Assembly: GCA_013400975.1 (NCBI GenBank)
Contig: WBMZ01012115.1
Coordinates: forward strand, 1-64,000
Origin: Atrichornis clamosus
Taxonomy: Eukaryota; Chordata; Aves; Passeriformes; Menuridae
Direction of reading: 5' to 3'
DNA length: 64,000 nt
Below, piece after piece: positions 38,025-51,832 of the stretch. The notes beneath the pieces are model-generated. The model saw nothing but the letters and a program-made list of their open reading frames with translations. It was not told where the DNA came from and searched no databases. The position numbers were made by a program, and so were the translations under genes. Every line of letters begins with the position of its first letter. Within the stretch, counting starts at the first letter, position 1.

Positions 38025-40741
38025 GGCAGAAAAGTAGTCCTGCAATTGCAGCATGTAGCTAAAGGCCCATACTCCTCAAAAATTATTCCCAAGAAGACAA
38101 GGAACATGTGTCACGGACAACAAGTTAAACTTCAGAGTAGCCCCCCCAGAACACAAGAATGCCACACTGCAGTGCATAGTCACGCTTCCCAGAAAACCAA
38201 GAGTCCAATTTGAGTAGAAGGTTATAAATGCCTCTACTAGACTTGCAGACCTCTTAAAATTACATTAGAAGATGTTACACTGGAAGCATTTTGACTAAGT
38301 TATTTGTGCAGCCATTGCAGCAATCAACACTGATTTGATATACAGGAAGAAGCTGTCAGGATGATCTTGTGACCCACTGATTTTGACAGCTACGTGGTTT
38401 GTTGATATTAAAATAAAAGCATTGGTTCTGCCAAGTCAGGCTTCATTAATATTGAGTTTCAAAGGATAACTAATAATTAAGTAATTAGAAGGTATTCTTA
38501 AAGAACAATTTTAACACTGGTGCTTGAAACCAAAACATTTTCCAAGTTGCACAACACCTTGAATTTGTTGATGCCACAAAACTAAGTGCTCCATTTTAAA
38601 ATCTGCTTTTGTACAGAGACTGAGGACTTCTCAGCATGGACTTTATCTGGCTTATACCCAGAACAGAGCACCAAGCTCAGCTGTAGCTATTATAGCTGAT
38701 ACAGGAACTAGATATAATTTAAAAATATGGAAAGACACGGACTGGCTCAGAGTTCCCTGACTTTTAAGAACCCAAGTAAGACAAATTGAATCCCACCCTA
38801 AGATATTACACCTTCAAACTATGTCTACAATTTCTGAGTCACTATTTATTCATTAAAACTAGTTATACTGGGTGTGTTACTCTTATGTAATAGGCATAAT
38901 TGATTTTAGACAATTTTTCAATTACTTAGGCCATGTAAGCCACCAAATAATAAAGAAAATATCTTGCAAGAGTGATTTTTATCCATGTTTGAACAACATC
39001 TCTTTCCAAATTATGTCTCTTTTCTCACCTCCATTCAGCTGAATATATTCTGCTTCTATCACTGTTTGTTTGATAGAATGAGAGCAATGACATAATTAAA
39101 GGCTATATCATAAAATCACATTTGATTGCTGCTATAAACCAGTTTGATTTTGTTTTTGAAAGACAGCATCCCCTAATACTTTGGTATTTTGCAATCACCA
39201 GGTCCAACCAATTTTCTTCGAACAGTATGCAAATCAAGTCCTTATTGAAATTTAGACATTTTAAAAATGCTTACACATACAGAGGGCTAGTTTATTTTCA
39301 GGTTTGTTGTGATTCCTGTAGGAGGAGACAAATCAAGAAGAAATAATCAAAGATCAACCATTCTGAGGATAGCACGACATCAAAATCATCATGGACTGAG
39401 CAAAAAGCACGTAGCACAAAATATGCTGATTATACAGCCTCAGTACCAAAATTGTCATTGAGTTCATTTCTTTGGCTTGCTGTACTAGAGGCCAAATATA
39501 GCTGATCATAAGATAAGACTTCTTTGCCTTAAAATCTACCCAAAGCTGAAAGATTTTTCAGTGTTAATTAAAAAAAACATACTAAGGGCATTCAAGTTGC
39601 TTCCACGGTTTACACCGGTTTGAATGCCTTTAGCAAAAGGGCAGCTCTACCACAGGCCAGCCAGTGTTTACCAGCACACGAAACTCAAAGTGCAAGGGCC
39701 TGGGAGGTTTCACAATTTAACTCAGGCATGTCGGCTGACCACTTCTTCATCACAAAAGCATCAGCCGCTCAGAAACAAGGAGGCAGCACTGTATCACACC
39801 CAGCCTGCCATCTGAAAGATGTCTTGGTGCAGGTACTCGCCATCCAGCCTGTCTCTCCACCTCATTCAGAGCTGCTCTGCCACCCCTCCCTATGGACTAC
39901 ACCATCTCAAACCATGCAAGGACCCTGCACAACAATGTCAGAGAAACGCTGCCTGCATCAGTGTGAAGGACGCAGCTTCCTGACACAGGGATGTAGGTTA
40001 GGGATGCAAGATTCAAGGTGCTGAAGCCCACACGGTAGCAACTGCCTGAAGGCAGGCTTATGCCAGGATCTCATGGGGCAAACAATTAGTCAGATCAAGG
40101 ATACTACACGGATTTATCAATTTCAGGTCTCCAGCACAGTCTGGAGCAAGAAAAGCCATGTTTTGGATGCTGCAGAGAGGACTATCTGTCTTCTGTAGGG
40201 AATTAGGACAATGATACAAAGCTGATGCAATGGTGCCATCCCCAGTACAGAATTTTGGCTACGCCTGCCAGTTTCTGACACAATGTCTGCCTCAGCGGAT
40301 CACCTCACACTCACATTGGTGTCTGAACTGCCACCTTTCCAATGGCCCTTCTTCCCCCTACTGATTACCAAAAATCTGGATCAGACTACACGGCAAATGG
40401 CTCCATCCTTACATAATCCCAGAACTATACTTCTCCAATTACAGTACTCCTTTGGCTATAACGACCTTCATCCAATGTATTGCTCCAGAATGGCACTGCT
40501 ACTGTAAGATGCAGATATATAGGCCACACCCCAGCCACCAAGCAAGAATGCAGGCAACTCCCAATGTGCTGGCATCTGTACAGTTTTTCCAGGCCTGGAA
40601 GCAGATTCACAACACGTTTTCATATAGTAGTTCGAGTCCACTGCATTTTATATACAACTGTCAAAACAAGCTATACCTCAGCTTGACAGATTTTATCTTT
40701 TATGTCTGTCACCAAAGAAGAGCAACATCAAAAAAAGAAGT

Positions 40742-40776
40742 AAAAAAAAAAAAAAAAAAAANAAAAAAAAAAAAAA
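40742..40776. repeat. Long poly-A tract containing an undetermined base
   Basis: There are 35 positions of A with a single N at 40762, the only ambiguous base I noticed in the window. This is typical of an unresolved homopolymer in an assembly, so the true length is uncertain. Confidence 0.95.
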
Positions 40777-43700
40777 GGCAGTAAGGATTTTTCTCTCTCC
40801 TGCGCTCAGATGCACTACCCAAAGTCCTGCCTCTCCCTTTCACAGCTATTTGCAGTCCCATTTAAATGCCATGCAGCATGTGAGCTTGTCTTTGAATGGC
40901 ATACGTGGTAACTACCAGAAAATGCTGCCATTACGCCTTGAAGTAAATAGCTTGTGCTGTCTGGCATTTGCAGACTTCCCATCCAGTTTTCTCCTCCCAG
41001 CTGGGTCTTCTTCCTTTTTAAAAAAGCCCAAACCAAAAGCGCCTTAACATTGCCACAATTTTCTCCCGTAGCAATTTGCTTTATCCAAATCCCTCCTGAA
41101 GAGCAGGTGGTAGGAGCCATATTTAGAGGGTTGCTGTACCCAAGCTTGAACACAAGTGTCAAAATCAGCCATTTGGGTAGAAAACTTTTGATATTGCAGC
41201 AAACTGCCCAACCATAATGATAACTAGATTTCTCAAGGCCAAGCAGTAGAAAAGAGCAGCTCATTTTTGAAACAAGCAAAATCTGTCTCCCAAAATTTTG
41301 ACACCCAGGAAAATATACAGAAACAGTGGGCATTCATAGCTTCCATTCATGGGAAAATACTACTGGCATTTTACTGCTGGTAGCAGCAGGCATGCCAGGG
41401 CCAAAGCGGCCAAGGTCACTGGGAACAATGCTGCTATCTTCCCTTCCGATCAGCAATTTAATTCAGAGTCCAACAAATTCCTGAGAGATCAGTCAACAAG
41501 TGCTCCAGAAGCTGGTACCCACAGAGGCTTTCCCAGTCACATCTCATGAAATGATGACATTGCCCAACCTAAGAACTGCGCAAGAGTCAAGAGCAAGACC
41601 TGGATTTTTACAAAAGAAAGCTTTTAACTTCAAATCCCCACACGTCATGGTTAAAATCTGTGATAGGCATGATTCCACTGAGGAAAAGAACTGAGGTGCC
41701 TGGAAATAAGAAAGATATCTACAAATAAATCTGTTGTATAATCTAACTGAACAGCAAAAGTAAGAAGGTGGAAGGAGATGAATATTTTTGCCATTGATTG
41801 CTTGTGCTGGGCCATGTGAATGTTACCCTTTATATCCATGACAGCAATATTTTTCAGATGGAAAAATTCCTGTTCCATTGCTCAATGCAAAGCTGTACTC
41901 CCCTGTTTAACCCCATACCCCAAATCCCTAGGCATCATTACATTTCAGAGAATGTGGAAATTTTTCAGTCTTCAGTCCAAACTGCCTTTGATAACAAACC
42001 AGAACAGATATTTATAAAAGGAAATGGTTGATTATTGAAAAAAGTCTTAACTGTTATTTTCTATCATCAACATAATGACGGGGTCTTATTGTGGTATGCC
42101 TTCTGGATAAACATGCCAAGACTCTTAAAATAACATACAGTTACATTTTTACAAAATATGAAGAAAAACAATGAATAAGGGGCAAGCAAGAAGGGACACG
42201 ATTACTGATGTAGTACGTGAGAAAAGCATAGAACGCTGCTCATCAGCTGCTTATACTCTCTTCTTTTCGGCTTTTCTATCAAATAACATATAGAAACACA
42301 ATCTGAAGGATGAAAGTGAAGTTTTCCTTTCAACAGTTCAGGGAATACCTGGCTTGGGGAACCAATGCTGCAGAAAGAGCAGAGATAAATATTTGAGATC
42401 AATCAACTCAGTCAGGCCTTTTTCCCCACACAAACAAACTCATCCTACAGAGGAAAACAAGATGAATAAGTGCACTGTTGTTTTTCCTGATGACTGTACT
42501 GACAGGTGTCAAAGTAGGAAAACCCTCACATTACTTTGTATGAGAAAAAAGTAATACTACATGTGCAGATATGGGCAGCAAAAAACTAGATAGAGGTACG
42601 TGTTCCAGTAAGACACAAAGCTTGCAAATGCAAAATGAAATCTGAATTACTAAACAGCTCTGAAAAAAAGAAATAACTGACATTTTACAGTAATTATATA
42701 GGTACATCTGATTTCCTGGGAAACTATTAATTCTGTAAACAGTTTAAATGCACCCAAGCTCTAAAGCTGCCACCTTAAGTGATGCATGTTGATTTCAACT
42801 TTAACCACACATTCACTTCCTCATATGTATTTACAACTAACTTTTAATTAACTAAAGTCGATATTTATTCACCTTCCCAAGACAACAGAAGACTAATGTT
42901 AATATTTTAAAATTAGCCAGTTGAGTTCCATACTAGTTTATTGGTTTGTGGTAAAAGAATGGTGGCATTGGGTCCCTTAACCATAAATGTTCCTTATAAA
43001 ACAGATAAAAGGATAAAGTAGTCATTAAAAAACAAGCATCCAAACATTCTGTTAACCCCTGAAACAAGCAGAAAGCAACCACTGAATTCCATGAGTATGT
43101 AAAAAACTGTTTTATTGAAAATTGTCTATGTCAAGTAATTCACAGTAAAACATTGGTGTACCAGACTTCAGAGTTTCTTTCTGCCATAGAAAATAGATAA
43201 ACATACCCAGGGAACAAGAATTATGAAGGACTGGTTTCCAGAGAAGGCATGAACTGAGATAACAGAAGAACTGACAAGGAGAGATTGTGGATTCACTGCT
43301 TAGACATCTTTTAGAGACCGCATTTTGTAATATGTGCACCCTTGTGCTATCCAAATTTTGAACCTGCCCTTTGCAAAAGTCACTCACTCCACACAATGCT
43401 TCTTATTCTTTTTTCTGAAATATCTACACCTTCAGCACTGCACTGGTTGCTACCTGACCTCAAGTTGTTAACAGCTTTCCAAGCAGGGGGATAAGCAATC
43501 AAGAGATAAATGAATAAATGCATAGCTGTCACAGCTGGACTCCTATGTAGTGTCCACCTGGGGCATACAAAAAGCTTGTCCTGGACACAATATCAGCACG
43601 CTCTCAATACCTCCCTCAGGATGTTGAAATAAAAAGACTAGAAGGATATCAGCAACAACACAGCTTAGAAAAGAAGACTTGGGAAAAGATTTAAGACGTA

Positions 43701-44592
43701 GAAGGCTTTCTACAGCTGGCTGAGCAGTCCAGTCACAGGAGAAAGCCATGATCTTCCTGCTGAACTGAAATGGCACCAGGGCCTCCTTTCCTCCTCTTCC
43801 TCATGCCCATGTGAAGGGTCTGCATTTATAAAGCATCCTTCAATCATCCAGTCAATTTATGCTTCAATATAATACTAAATATATAGTAAAAAAACCCAAC
43901 CCCATCTCCACATAACTCCCTCAGTCACATTCCACCACCTCTCCACTGCCCCAAAATGATCATATCAACTGAAACAGGGTTTCCAAGCATCAGAGAAGGG
44001 CACCGAAGGGCTGCAGCATGCTGGAGATGAGAAAAGGACAGCATTCAGACTTTTGTGCAGATTCTTGAGAGGCTTAGCATGCCCAAAGATCCAGTGATGC
44101 AGCGCCCTGGCAGCCAGGCAGTACGTGACTGACGGGATGGACGGCCATGTGTCCTCACAAAGAACATCAAGTTCAGACAGCAATAATGAAAAAACTCCAC
44201 CCCAAAAACCTCTGTGCAAAATCTGTCTGTATAATTTCTTTTGCTAAAGGAGGAAAACAAAGTCTATGACAACTGCAGCCCTTTGGTTTCAGGTGAACAA
44301 GAAAAAAAAAGTTGTTTTTAAAAGCTTCAATTCAAATAGAGGCATTACTTGCAATATTAACAGATAAAATATCAGTGATAATAAAAATCACATTTGTCCA
44401 GGACAAACATAAAAAAAGACTAAAGGAAATACAAGCTTAGACTTTTTTGCTGTAGATGTAATAAAATTGCATTTGTCTAACATTTTAATCTATTATTTTT
44501 AGTATTATTTCTAGTATTTTAAATAATGTCTCCACTTCACTGTAATTGAATCTCTAAATATTTTGGTTTTGTTCATTTAGAACAAAAGATAA

Positions 44593-45228
44593 ATGCAAAC
44601 TATGAAAGGCCTTTGGATGTTTGTATTTCCCAAATTCAGTTTTACTACTCTTATAATCCCAGCTTGGAGTCTATGCTGCAAATTTCAATACAGGCTGACA
44701 GTCCTGGCCTCTGTTTTTACAGGAAGGACCTTAAAGAAAACAATATCTTTGCTTATGCTGATTAAGAAAAACATGCTAAAACTCTGCTGCTATTTGCCAG
44801 CAGGTCCCTATCAGGATTGTTTATATAAGTGGCAGAGAGATACAGAGATACTAGATGAAATGGCAGGAGCAGAGCACGCTCCTGCCCTAGATTACAGTTA
44901 TCTCTCACAAATTGACTGCCTTGATCCTGTGTGTATTCAATACTTTGATTTTGCATCTATTTCAAACACGCACACTTCTCCAGAGGGCAGCGCCAGTGCC
45001 ATGAGCAAACCAGGGACGCAACCACAAGGTCTCGAAATGACATTCAGCAGGAGGAGAAAAAAAAAGGCATCAGACAAAAGAAAATGCACACAAAAGGGAA
45101 ATACTTTCGATAGAATTGTTTTCACATGTTTAGCAAGGTCATTCATGAATGAAAGCAATTTCTTGTTATTACTAGAGATTTGTCAATCTTTTCAAATTTT
45201 TCTGCCTTTGCTGGAAGCAGTACTTTGA
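44593..45228 (+). other. 211-codon open frame of unknown status
   Basis: This is the longest ATG-to-stop frame in the window. It is on the strand opposite LMO7, with an in-frame TAA immediately before the ATG. The product has no domain I recognise: a hydrophobic N-terminal third (residues about 1-75), a Ser/Pro-rich middle, a basic cluster (SRRRKKKASDKRKC, residues about 150-163) and a hydrophobic C-terminus. I see no TATA box, CpG island or splice structure tied to it. It could be a chance frame, a decayed repeat or retrocopy, or a real small gene inside the intron. I do not call it a gene. Confidence 0.15.
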
Positions 45229-48200
45229 GCAGTATGCATACTGAGACGTGGGTTGAGTTCACTTCAGCCAAAAGTATTCACCAACACTCCCCCGTCTCTC
45301 ACACTACACCCATTTGTGTGCACACGGGGTTCAGGGAACCAACAGCCTTCTCTGCACATCTTCCCTCCGGTGCTCATATCCCCTGACTTTTATATCTCTC
45401 TCCTACACCCACTGATTTCCAAGCCATTTCACCAGGTTCTCTTAGCTCATTAACAAGGCAACAGATGGACAGTGAAAAAAGAAATCGTGCGGAAACAAAC
45501 ATTTAACAGTGTCAAAAGACACCGTAAAGACAACTAGTGTCATGTTCAGAGTCTGGAAAAATAGTCACTTCCCAGTAAACTATGGCACTTGGTTAATGTT
45601 AACGGTTAATGAACTGCAGTGCTTAAACGATACCACTTAGAAATTTCATTATTATCTAGCAACAGTTATGTGGAAATAAACGATCAGGTGGAAGTCACTG
45701 AAATTAATGCTGACTTTGCTGGAGAAATATTATGCCCTTCTCTGGAGTTTGAATAATTCATGGGGATGGATTAGCTTGAAAGAACTCCACAGATCTGACC
45801 TGTGTAAATAAAAATAAAAGCAAGACTGTAAAGCTCTTGTTTAATAGTGGGGGGCTTTCTGAACTACATTTACGCTTTAAGAGGTGAGAGTAGGCAAGCC
45901 TTTCAAGTGCCCCCTTTCCCGAGGCTCGCAGCCGTGTACTGCACTCCGGGTAATGAGCTCCCATAGCCCAGCGCTGGGCGGCACAGGCCACCGCCACTGC
46001 AGCACAGCCCCACCTAAGGGGAGACAGCCCGAACGACACACCACCACGGGCTCTGTGCTCATGTGCAGCCCTGCTCCTTGGCAGGAGATGAAAGAAATTG
46101 CCTCTGGCAAAGAAATTAAATAATTGCCGTCAGAGGAGGAAGGATGGCTGTGGAGGAAATTGAAGTCCAAGGCAACCACAAAAGCATGGCGTGCATTTGA
46201 AAAGATGACAGGAGAACAACTAGAGGAGGCAGAATATCAGTCTGGGCAAAAGAATAAAGAAGTTTAGGCTCAGCAAGTTTTGTCACTTGTCACTGATTAG
46301 GTGTTTGAAGAGTTCCAAAATATGAATGCTGCCCTTTCAGAGTATTTAAATATAAAGGAATATTTAATGAACATGTAGCAAGTTAGTCAAGTGTTTTATA
46401 CTTTGAGAACTCTGAAATGAACATGTTATTGTGCTTGAACAGACAGCTTTCAGCTTTTCAGGGATCCTGTTGTAGCTACACCTCTTCTGAGATCCTTCCA
46501 TCATCTCAAAGCAGGCACATTGCCGCCCTGAACAGTACTCACACATTATTTATAATCACAGATATACTTCCCACCAAGATCTAACTCCTTCACTGTTTGA
46601 GATATATTTGCCTCTACAAGAACTGAAATGCCACTGCTAGGAGAAATCAGGGATCAGGCTACCAACAACCTCAAAATCAGGTCTTCAACCTACTTAACAA
46701 TTTCACATGACTTGAAAAGGTCCCTCTTTATGCACCACATTACCCTATCATGTGTCCTTCCTATCTGAACATTTTGGTCAAGTTGTTTGAGTATTCATTA
46801 AGACAACTCTTATCCAAGGAACCCTGATGCGTGGTTTGCAAAAGACGTGCTATCAGCTGCCAGTCACAGGCAGCCCCACGCAGGGGTAATTGCTGCACTA
46901 CAATTAGAGAATTAAGGTGAGGAGCAGGAAGGTCCAGAAGGGAAGACGAGTGACAATTGCTGCTCTTCCAAACTCTTGGAACACTTCCCCCTTCCTATCT
47001 TCCCTTTTCAACATCATCACTCATCACTCCCCTTCTGATCCAGGCTGAGCATCACATATGACCCAAGCATTACTCAACCACCTCCAGCATGACACTTCCT
47101 CCAGCCATTTTACTGTCCCCTGCAAATGCAGCTTTATTTATTTAATTATTTAATGAGCCAAACTGGTTTGACAGAGTGCTTGCCTCCTTGCCTGGGTGTG
47201 TAGAAGAGCCCAAGATAAGATTGACTGTCATAGCAGCTACACAGAGTTGCTACGTACACTGCCCAGAGGTAGGATTTAATTACTAGTCAAAAGCAGTCTA
47301 TCTCCCCCTTATTACATAAGACAATTAAAATTTGCTTATATTTATTATGACATCCTTGCAGAAATGTTCAGGGCTCTTTGTAAACAATTCCATACTCTGC
47401 AAGGGACAGGCAAAAATTCACTTCACTGTCTCCATATTCAACCCATTACTCATTAAAAATGTGAATCCTCGATATCCCACTTTGTATATCATTAGAAAAT
47501 TCCATGTTGATGAAAAAACTTGTTTGCCTCTGAACAAAAAAAGTCAGCAGTGTACTAAAGAGTTTATCTGCATATGGCTGATACATCCTTTCTCAAAGAG
47601 ACACACTGACCTTAAGTCCTGTGTAGAAAAAAGTTTCCAGTCTATTGTGGGCTGGTTCACATATTCACATAATCTCCCCTAATGATACAGTTACAGTGAT
47701 TAAAAAACCCCACAAAATGCACACAAGGAAAGCACTGACATGCAAGCAGGCAAATTGTACTAGCAAATCTATCCAGAGCTACAAAAACAGTCTTGAAACA
47801 CTACTCTCTTCTATTCATTTAATAGGATTACATTTGTACCTTGTAACTATAGAAAAGATGCACTTTCGGATTATGAACAGATGTATGTACTTTGGGCATT
47901 TTTTGTCTCTAGTTTAACTTTATTTTGTCTTTAAAAATAACAATGCATTAAATGGAGAAATACTATCAGTAACCCATACAGCTTTTCATAGACAGGGAAC
48001 ATCTGTGCCCTGGAAGACTGAGATTTTCTTCTACCATAGGCAAGATGCCTCAAGCATTTCAGGTTTGAGCCACAATGGTTTCTATGACCAGCTGTCTTCC
48101 AGGGCATGCAGACTCCAAGAATGTCTGAACTTTTGCCTAGCAACAGACAAAGCACAGACTGTCCCCAATTTAAATATTTTACTCCATACATGTTGCATGC

Positions 48201-51200
48201 AGTTACGCCAATTTCTGCTGCTTGATCTAGTATGTGATTACAATTTATACATGAAATTTTTTACCTTTTTATTTACAGCTCAGTAGAGAAGTTGAAGATG
48301 CTTTTCCTACCATAACAAAAACAAAACTGGGAAGTGGTTTTAACATTAGGTCACTGCTTTATCAAAGCAGAACGAATGTCTCTGGGTTTTTTTTTAATTC
48401 AAAATTCCAGAGAGAAAGGAATGGTACTATGTAACGTTGATGCTATTTCCGATGCAAGATCTAATTTTGATTTTGGGGGCATCACAAAATCATGTGTTTT
48501 ATTCTATATACATCCTCTTAAATATTTTCTGTTAGGAGAAGAATTGGATGTAACTTCAGCTTGAAGCATTTAAACACGACTTGCACATTTATAGACTAAC
48601 AAAGGAATTATCCCATTGAGACAAACTAGCTGTCCAACTCATCTCACCCAGCCTCCTCAGTCTGATGGTGACATGTTCCAGGTATGTCAGCATGTTTGCA
48701 GGGTGGGGAGGGAGGATACCAGTATTTTCATATTTAGAGCAGAGGTGTTCTAGCCTTCTCTATAATTAAATGGTAAAAAGCACAGATAGGGAGAGCAACA
48801 CATCTTCTCATAAACAGTTCCCTTGCATCAGAAATCATTACAGAAAGGAGAAACATCACCCACCACTTCCTCCTGTACCTATAAATCATACTTTTTAAAA
48901 TACTTGCTTGAAGATTTCTTTGTTTGTACTATACATTATATGGAGACATGTATCCAGAAGAGCCTGAACACAAGTCTAACTTGTGGTAAGTCCAAAGTGT
49001 TAAATCTATAAAATGCCTTTTTAACTAAGGCATGTACTCATGAATATGCTATTAAAAACTTATGCTGGCCAATATTCTCCAAGCCTACTGCCTCAGTTTG
49101 AGAGCCTGCATTGAGAGCAAGTGGGAATTCATACAGAATCTGGGTGTCACTGCAAAACTGATCCCATATCTCTTGACATACTCTGACCTCTGCTGTTACA
49201 AAGTGGAATTTATTTTGACAATTTTTTTCTTTAGAACGCTGCCCTCAGCTAAATAAGAATTTTCAATACCTGCAATTATGCAGGGCAGAGAAATGATAGG
49301 AAAATCACTTTTATTTTACACCATGAAACAAAAATTTTCTGCACTTTTCCCCCCTCATGTTCCTACCATCCTGTCATTTATTATAAGCTGCATCATTTAA
49401 CTGTTACATAAATACACATATTTAGTTTTTGGGGGGGATCTAGATACTATGTACGCTACCAAACTGTCCCAACATCATCTTAGAGTGAGAACACATTGTT
49501 TTAGGCTTTTTTGACAGATACCAGCAAAACCACCCAGTACATACCAAAATAGGGACTACCGCTAATCTAAAATTATTCCTACTAATTTTAGGCAGCACTT
49601 TTTTTCTTTTGCCAGTGTAAGTTGCATTTTCACTACAAAAATATTCTACAATAGCCTAGCAAGCTCTAAGTTATGTACAAGTCTAGGACTTTATACTGAA
49701 TTTTGACAGTACTAGTTAGGAAAGAAATCATATCCTAAATATGCCATACATTAACATCAGTGACAGTGTGAATCTGAATGAACAATGGCTATATTGGCTA
49801 GCAAAATTTTGAAGGCAGTAAAACACCACTTTTTAAGTGATATGTACACTTTCAGGAGAAAAGAAGAAACAGAGGGTGTCCATCATTATTCTCTCCTTCC
49901 AAACTTCTCTTTCCCTTCTGGATAAGAAGTCTCCTCCCAGGCCTTATCTTGAAGATTAACGTGTGAACCTGTACTGTACTTATCACAAATGCTCAAAGAA
50001 CATTTTCTCTTCCTTTCCCATCATAACACCTATCACACTTCAAAATAAAACTGCATGTACAGCTTGTATGATTTCCGCCAGAGTTGCTGATTTCCCATGG
50101 CTTGAGAGATGATAAAGTACTTGATCAAATATTTATAAGCAGTATGAATTTAAGACTACCTCCCAGTTAGAAAACACTTTTGATTAAGGAATAGAAAGAC
50201 AGCAACAGTGCACAATGAGTGTTTTAGTACTAAATGCTAATTTTATCCTCATGTTTAACCAGGGAAGAGATCCTAATCTAAAATCAGATAGTTCACCCTT
50301 ATGCCAAGAACCTACCTCTTGTAGTTCTAAAAGTAGGAAAAAATCTTGGTCAGTTGTTTTCAGTCTGTTTTCACCATCAACTGTTCTTTCTGAGCAATAC
50401 TAAAATTAATGGAGCCTTTTTATTGTTCTGCATGCAATAACTTTATTTTCACCTTCATGCACAGTTAAATTTTTTTCCTAAATCTTTAAAGACTTTGCTT
50501 CTGCTGAGAGAAATAGCATATAGAAATTTGTCTTAACACCTATACTGGAGTAGACACAGGAAATGCAACAGAGTAAAAAATAGATAAACCACTGAATTTT
50601 AAAGGATTCTCAACTCCGGCCACAAAACAAACAGCCATTACAGCTCAGCATGGCACCTTATTCCACCACAGCTGTCCCGAGATACCCTGTTTACACACAG
50701 TCCCCCTGCTGCAATGGCCATCCTCACACATTTAGTTTTGCCTTCAGTTGCAACCATCATCTGCCAGAAACTAAACCAGAGTGCACCCCCACCAAAATGT
50801 TGCTGCACCTCCTGTAACAAATACCTAAACTGTCAGCAAAGATGCTGAACATGAGTTCTACAGACTATACTACAAGCCTCATGTAGGTTTTAACATTTCT
50901 ATTGATTTTTTTAAAATATTGAACTACTTCAAATAAGAAGTGTTCAGACAGCTCAGTTTCTCAGTCCAAATTTGGATTAATAAAGTCAAAAGTTTTGGAG
51001 TATATAAGGAGGAAGTTTCACTTGTGCTCTCTTGGTATAGAGACCACCCAGCAGTATCCTGCAAGTGGTCTCAAAACTTTATTTATTGTTTTCAAGGGTA
51101 TTATTGGCAGGTGTTCCATCAAACCAATAAAGTACTACAGTTAGTTTAACTTTGTATTCTAACAAAACAATTGTGATAAGAACTTGAATAGCCTAAACCA

Positions 51201-51760
51201 AAGAGCAGCATGATTAAACAGGAAGTTTGAGAAATCAATTCACAAAAACAGAAGTGAATAAAATTCACACAACTAGCATAATAAAAAGAGCCAGGCAAGT
51301 TTAGGTAAACAACTGAAGGCAATATAGAAGAAATGCTATGGCCATGCTAGAAGAAACAGGACAGAGCAGGCATGATGAAAGTGAATAAGCAGATAATGAA
51401 AAAATGGTTATGATGTTCAGTTAAAGAGCTGGCAGATGCTTCAGAGAAGCACAGGACTGGGAAAACAACCACTGAGAGTGTAAGTGTTGAAGATGGCAAA
51501 GCCTGGAAGAATTTGCATAATTAAAGTTCTTTTCTGTTCTACAGCATCCTCTAAGCCATCAGCAATTACCTTCAACTCAAAGGGCTGGAAAGGTCTCACT
51601 GACTGAAAAAAAATTAAAAAATAAATATCTCCTTTTGAGGTGTGACAGCATGAGAAAGAAACCTGAAAAAGAGTTAGAAAAACATTTAGAATATTCTCCC
51701 CAACTTTAGCTTCTAGATGCGTATAAATATTGCTGATTCACCACCACCACCAAGCCATAC
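45229..51760. other. Upstream LMO7 intron, no gene seen
   Basis: This is mostly AT-rich sequence. A GC-richer stretch at about 45890-46080 gives overlapping frames on both strands (93 and 100 codons minus, 79 plus) with no motif. No repeat family was recognised. Confidence 0.55.
45591..45614 (+). promoter_or_regulatory. Cluster of GTTAAT/GTTAAC motifs (HNF1-like)
   Basis: GGTTAATGTTAAC is followed directly by GGTTAATGAAC. Both resemble the HNF1 site (GTTAATNATTAAC), though the first has one base too few between half-sites and the second has a poor right half. Sequence is seen; function is inference. Confidence 0.2.
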
Positions 51761-51832
51761 CTTTTTGGAAGAGAGGAATACTTTGGTTTCAAAAGTCACT
51801 CTTTTTTTCCCTGCCTCGGCAAATAAACTGGT
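51761..51832 (-). other. Candidate 72-base alternative exon upstream of CH exons
   Basis: On the LMO7 strand, a strong pyrimidine tract and AG (TGCTTTTTTTGTGTGTCAG) is followed by 72 bases open in phase 0. They encode 24 residues (TSLFAEAGKKRVTFETKVFL then SSKK), followed by the donor AAG/GTATGG. The first recognised CH exon also begins in phase 0, so splicing this segment onto 35897 would keep the frame (Lys-Lys then Ala-Val-Thr). The peptide does not match an LMO7 segment I know, so this could be a lineage-specific or alternative exon, or a chance pseudo-exon. Confidence 0.25.

Larger units (their letters stand above)
35968..44592. other. Upstream LMO7 intron, no gene seen
   Basis: This is AT-rich sequence upstream of the first CH exon. 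The stretch from about 39600 to 40600 is richer in GC and carries a 134-codon plus-strand frame at 39620-40024. The 172-codon minus-strand frame at 40815-41333 has ordinary amino-acid composition and no motif. I cannot support any of these as genes. Confidence 0.55.

Noticed and set aside
40815..41333. 172-codon minus-strand frame on the LMO7 strand
   Set aside because: No domain or splice context that I can support, and overlapping plus-strand frames cover the same bases; treated as chance, though its length is notable.
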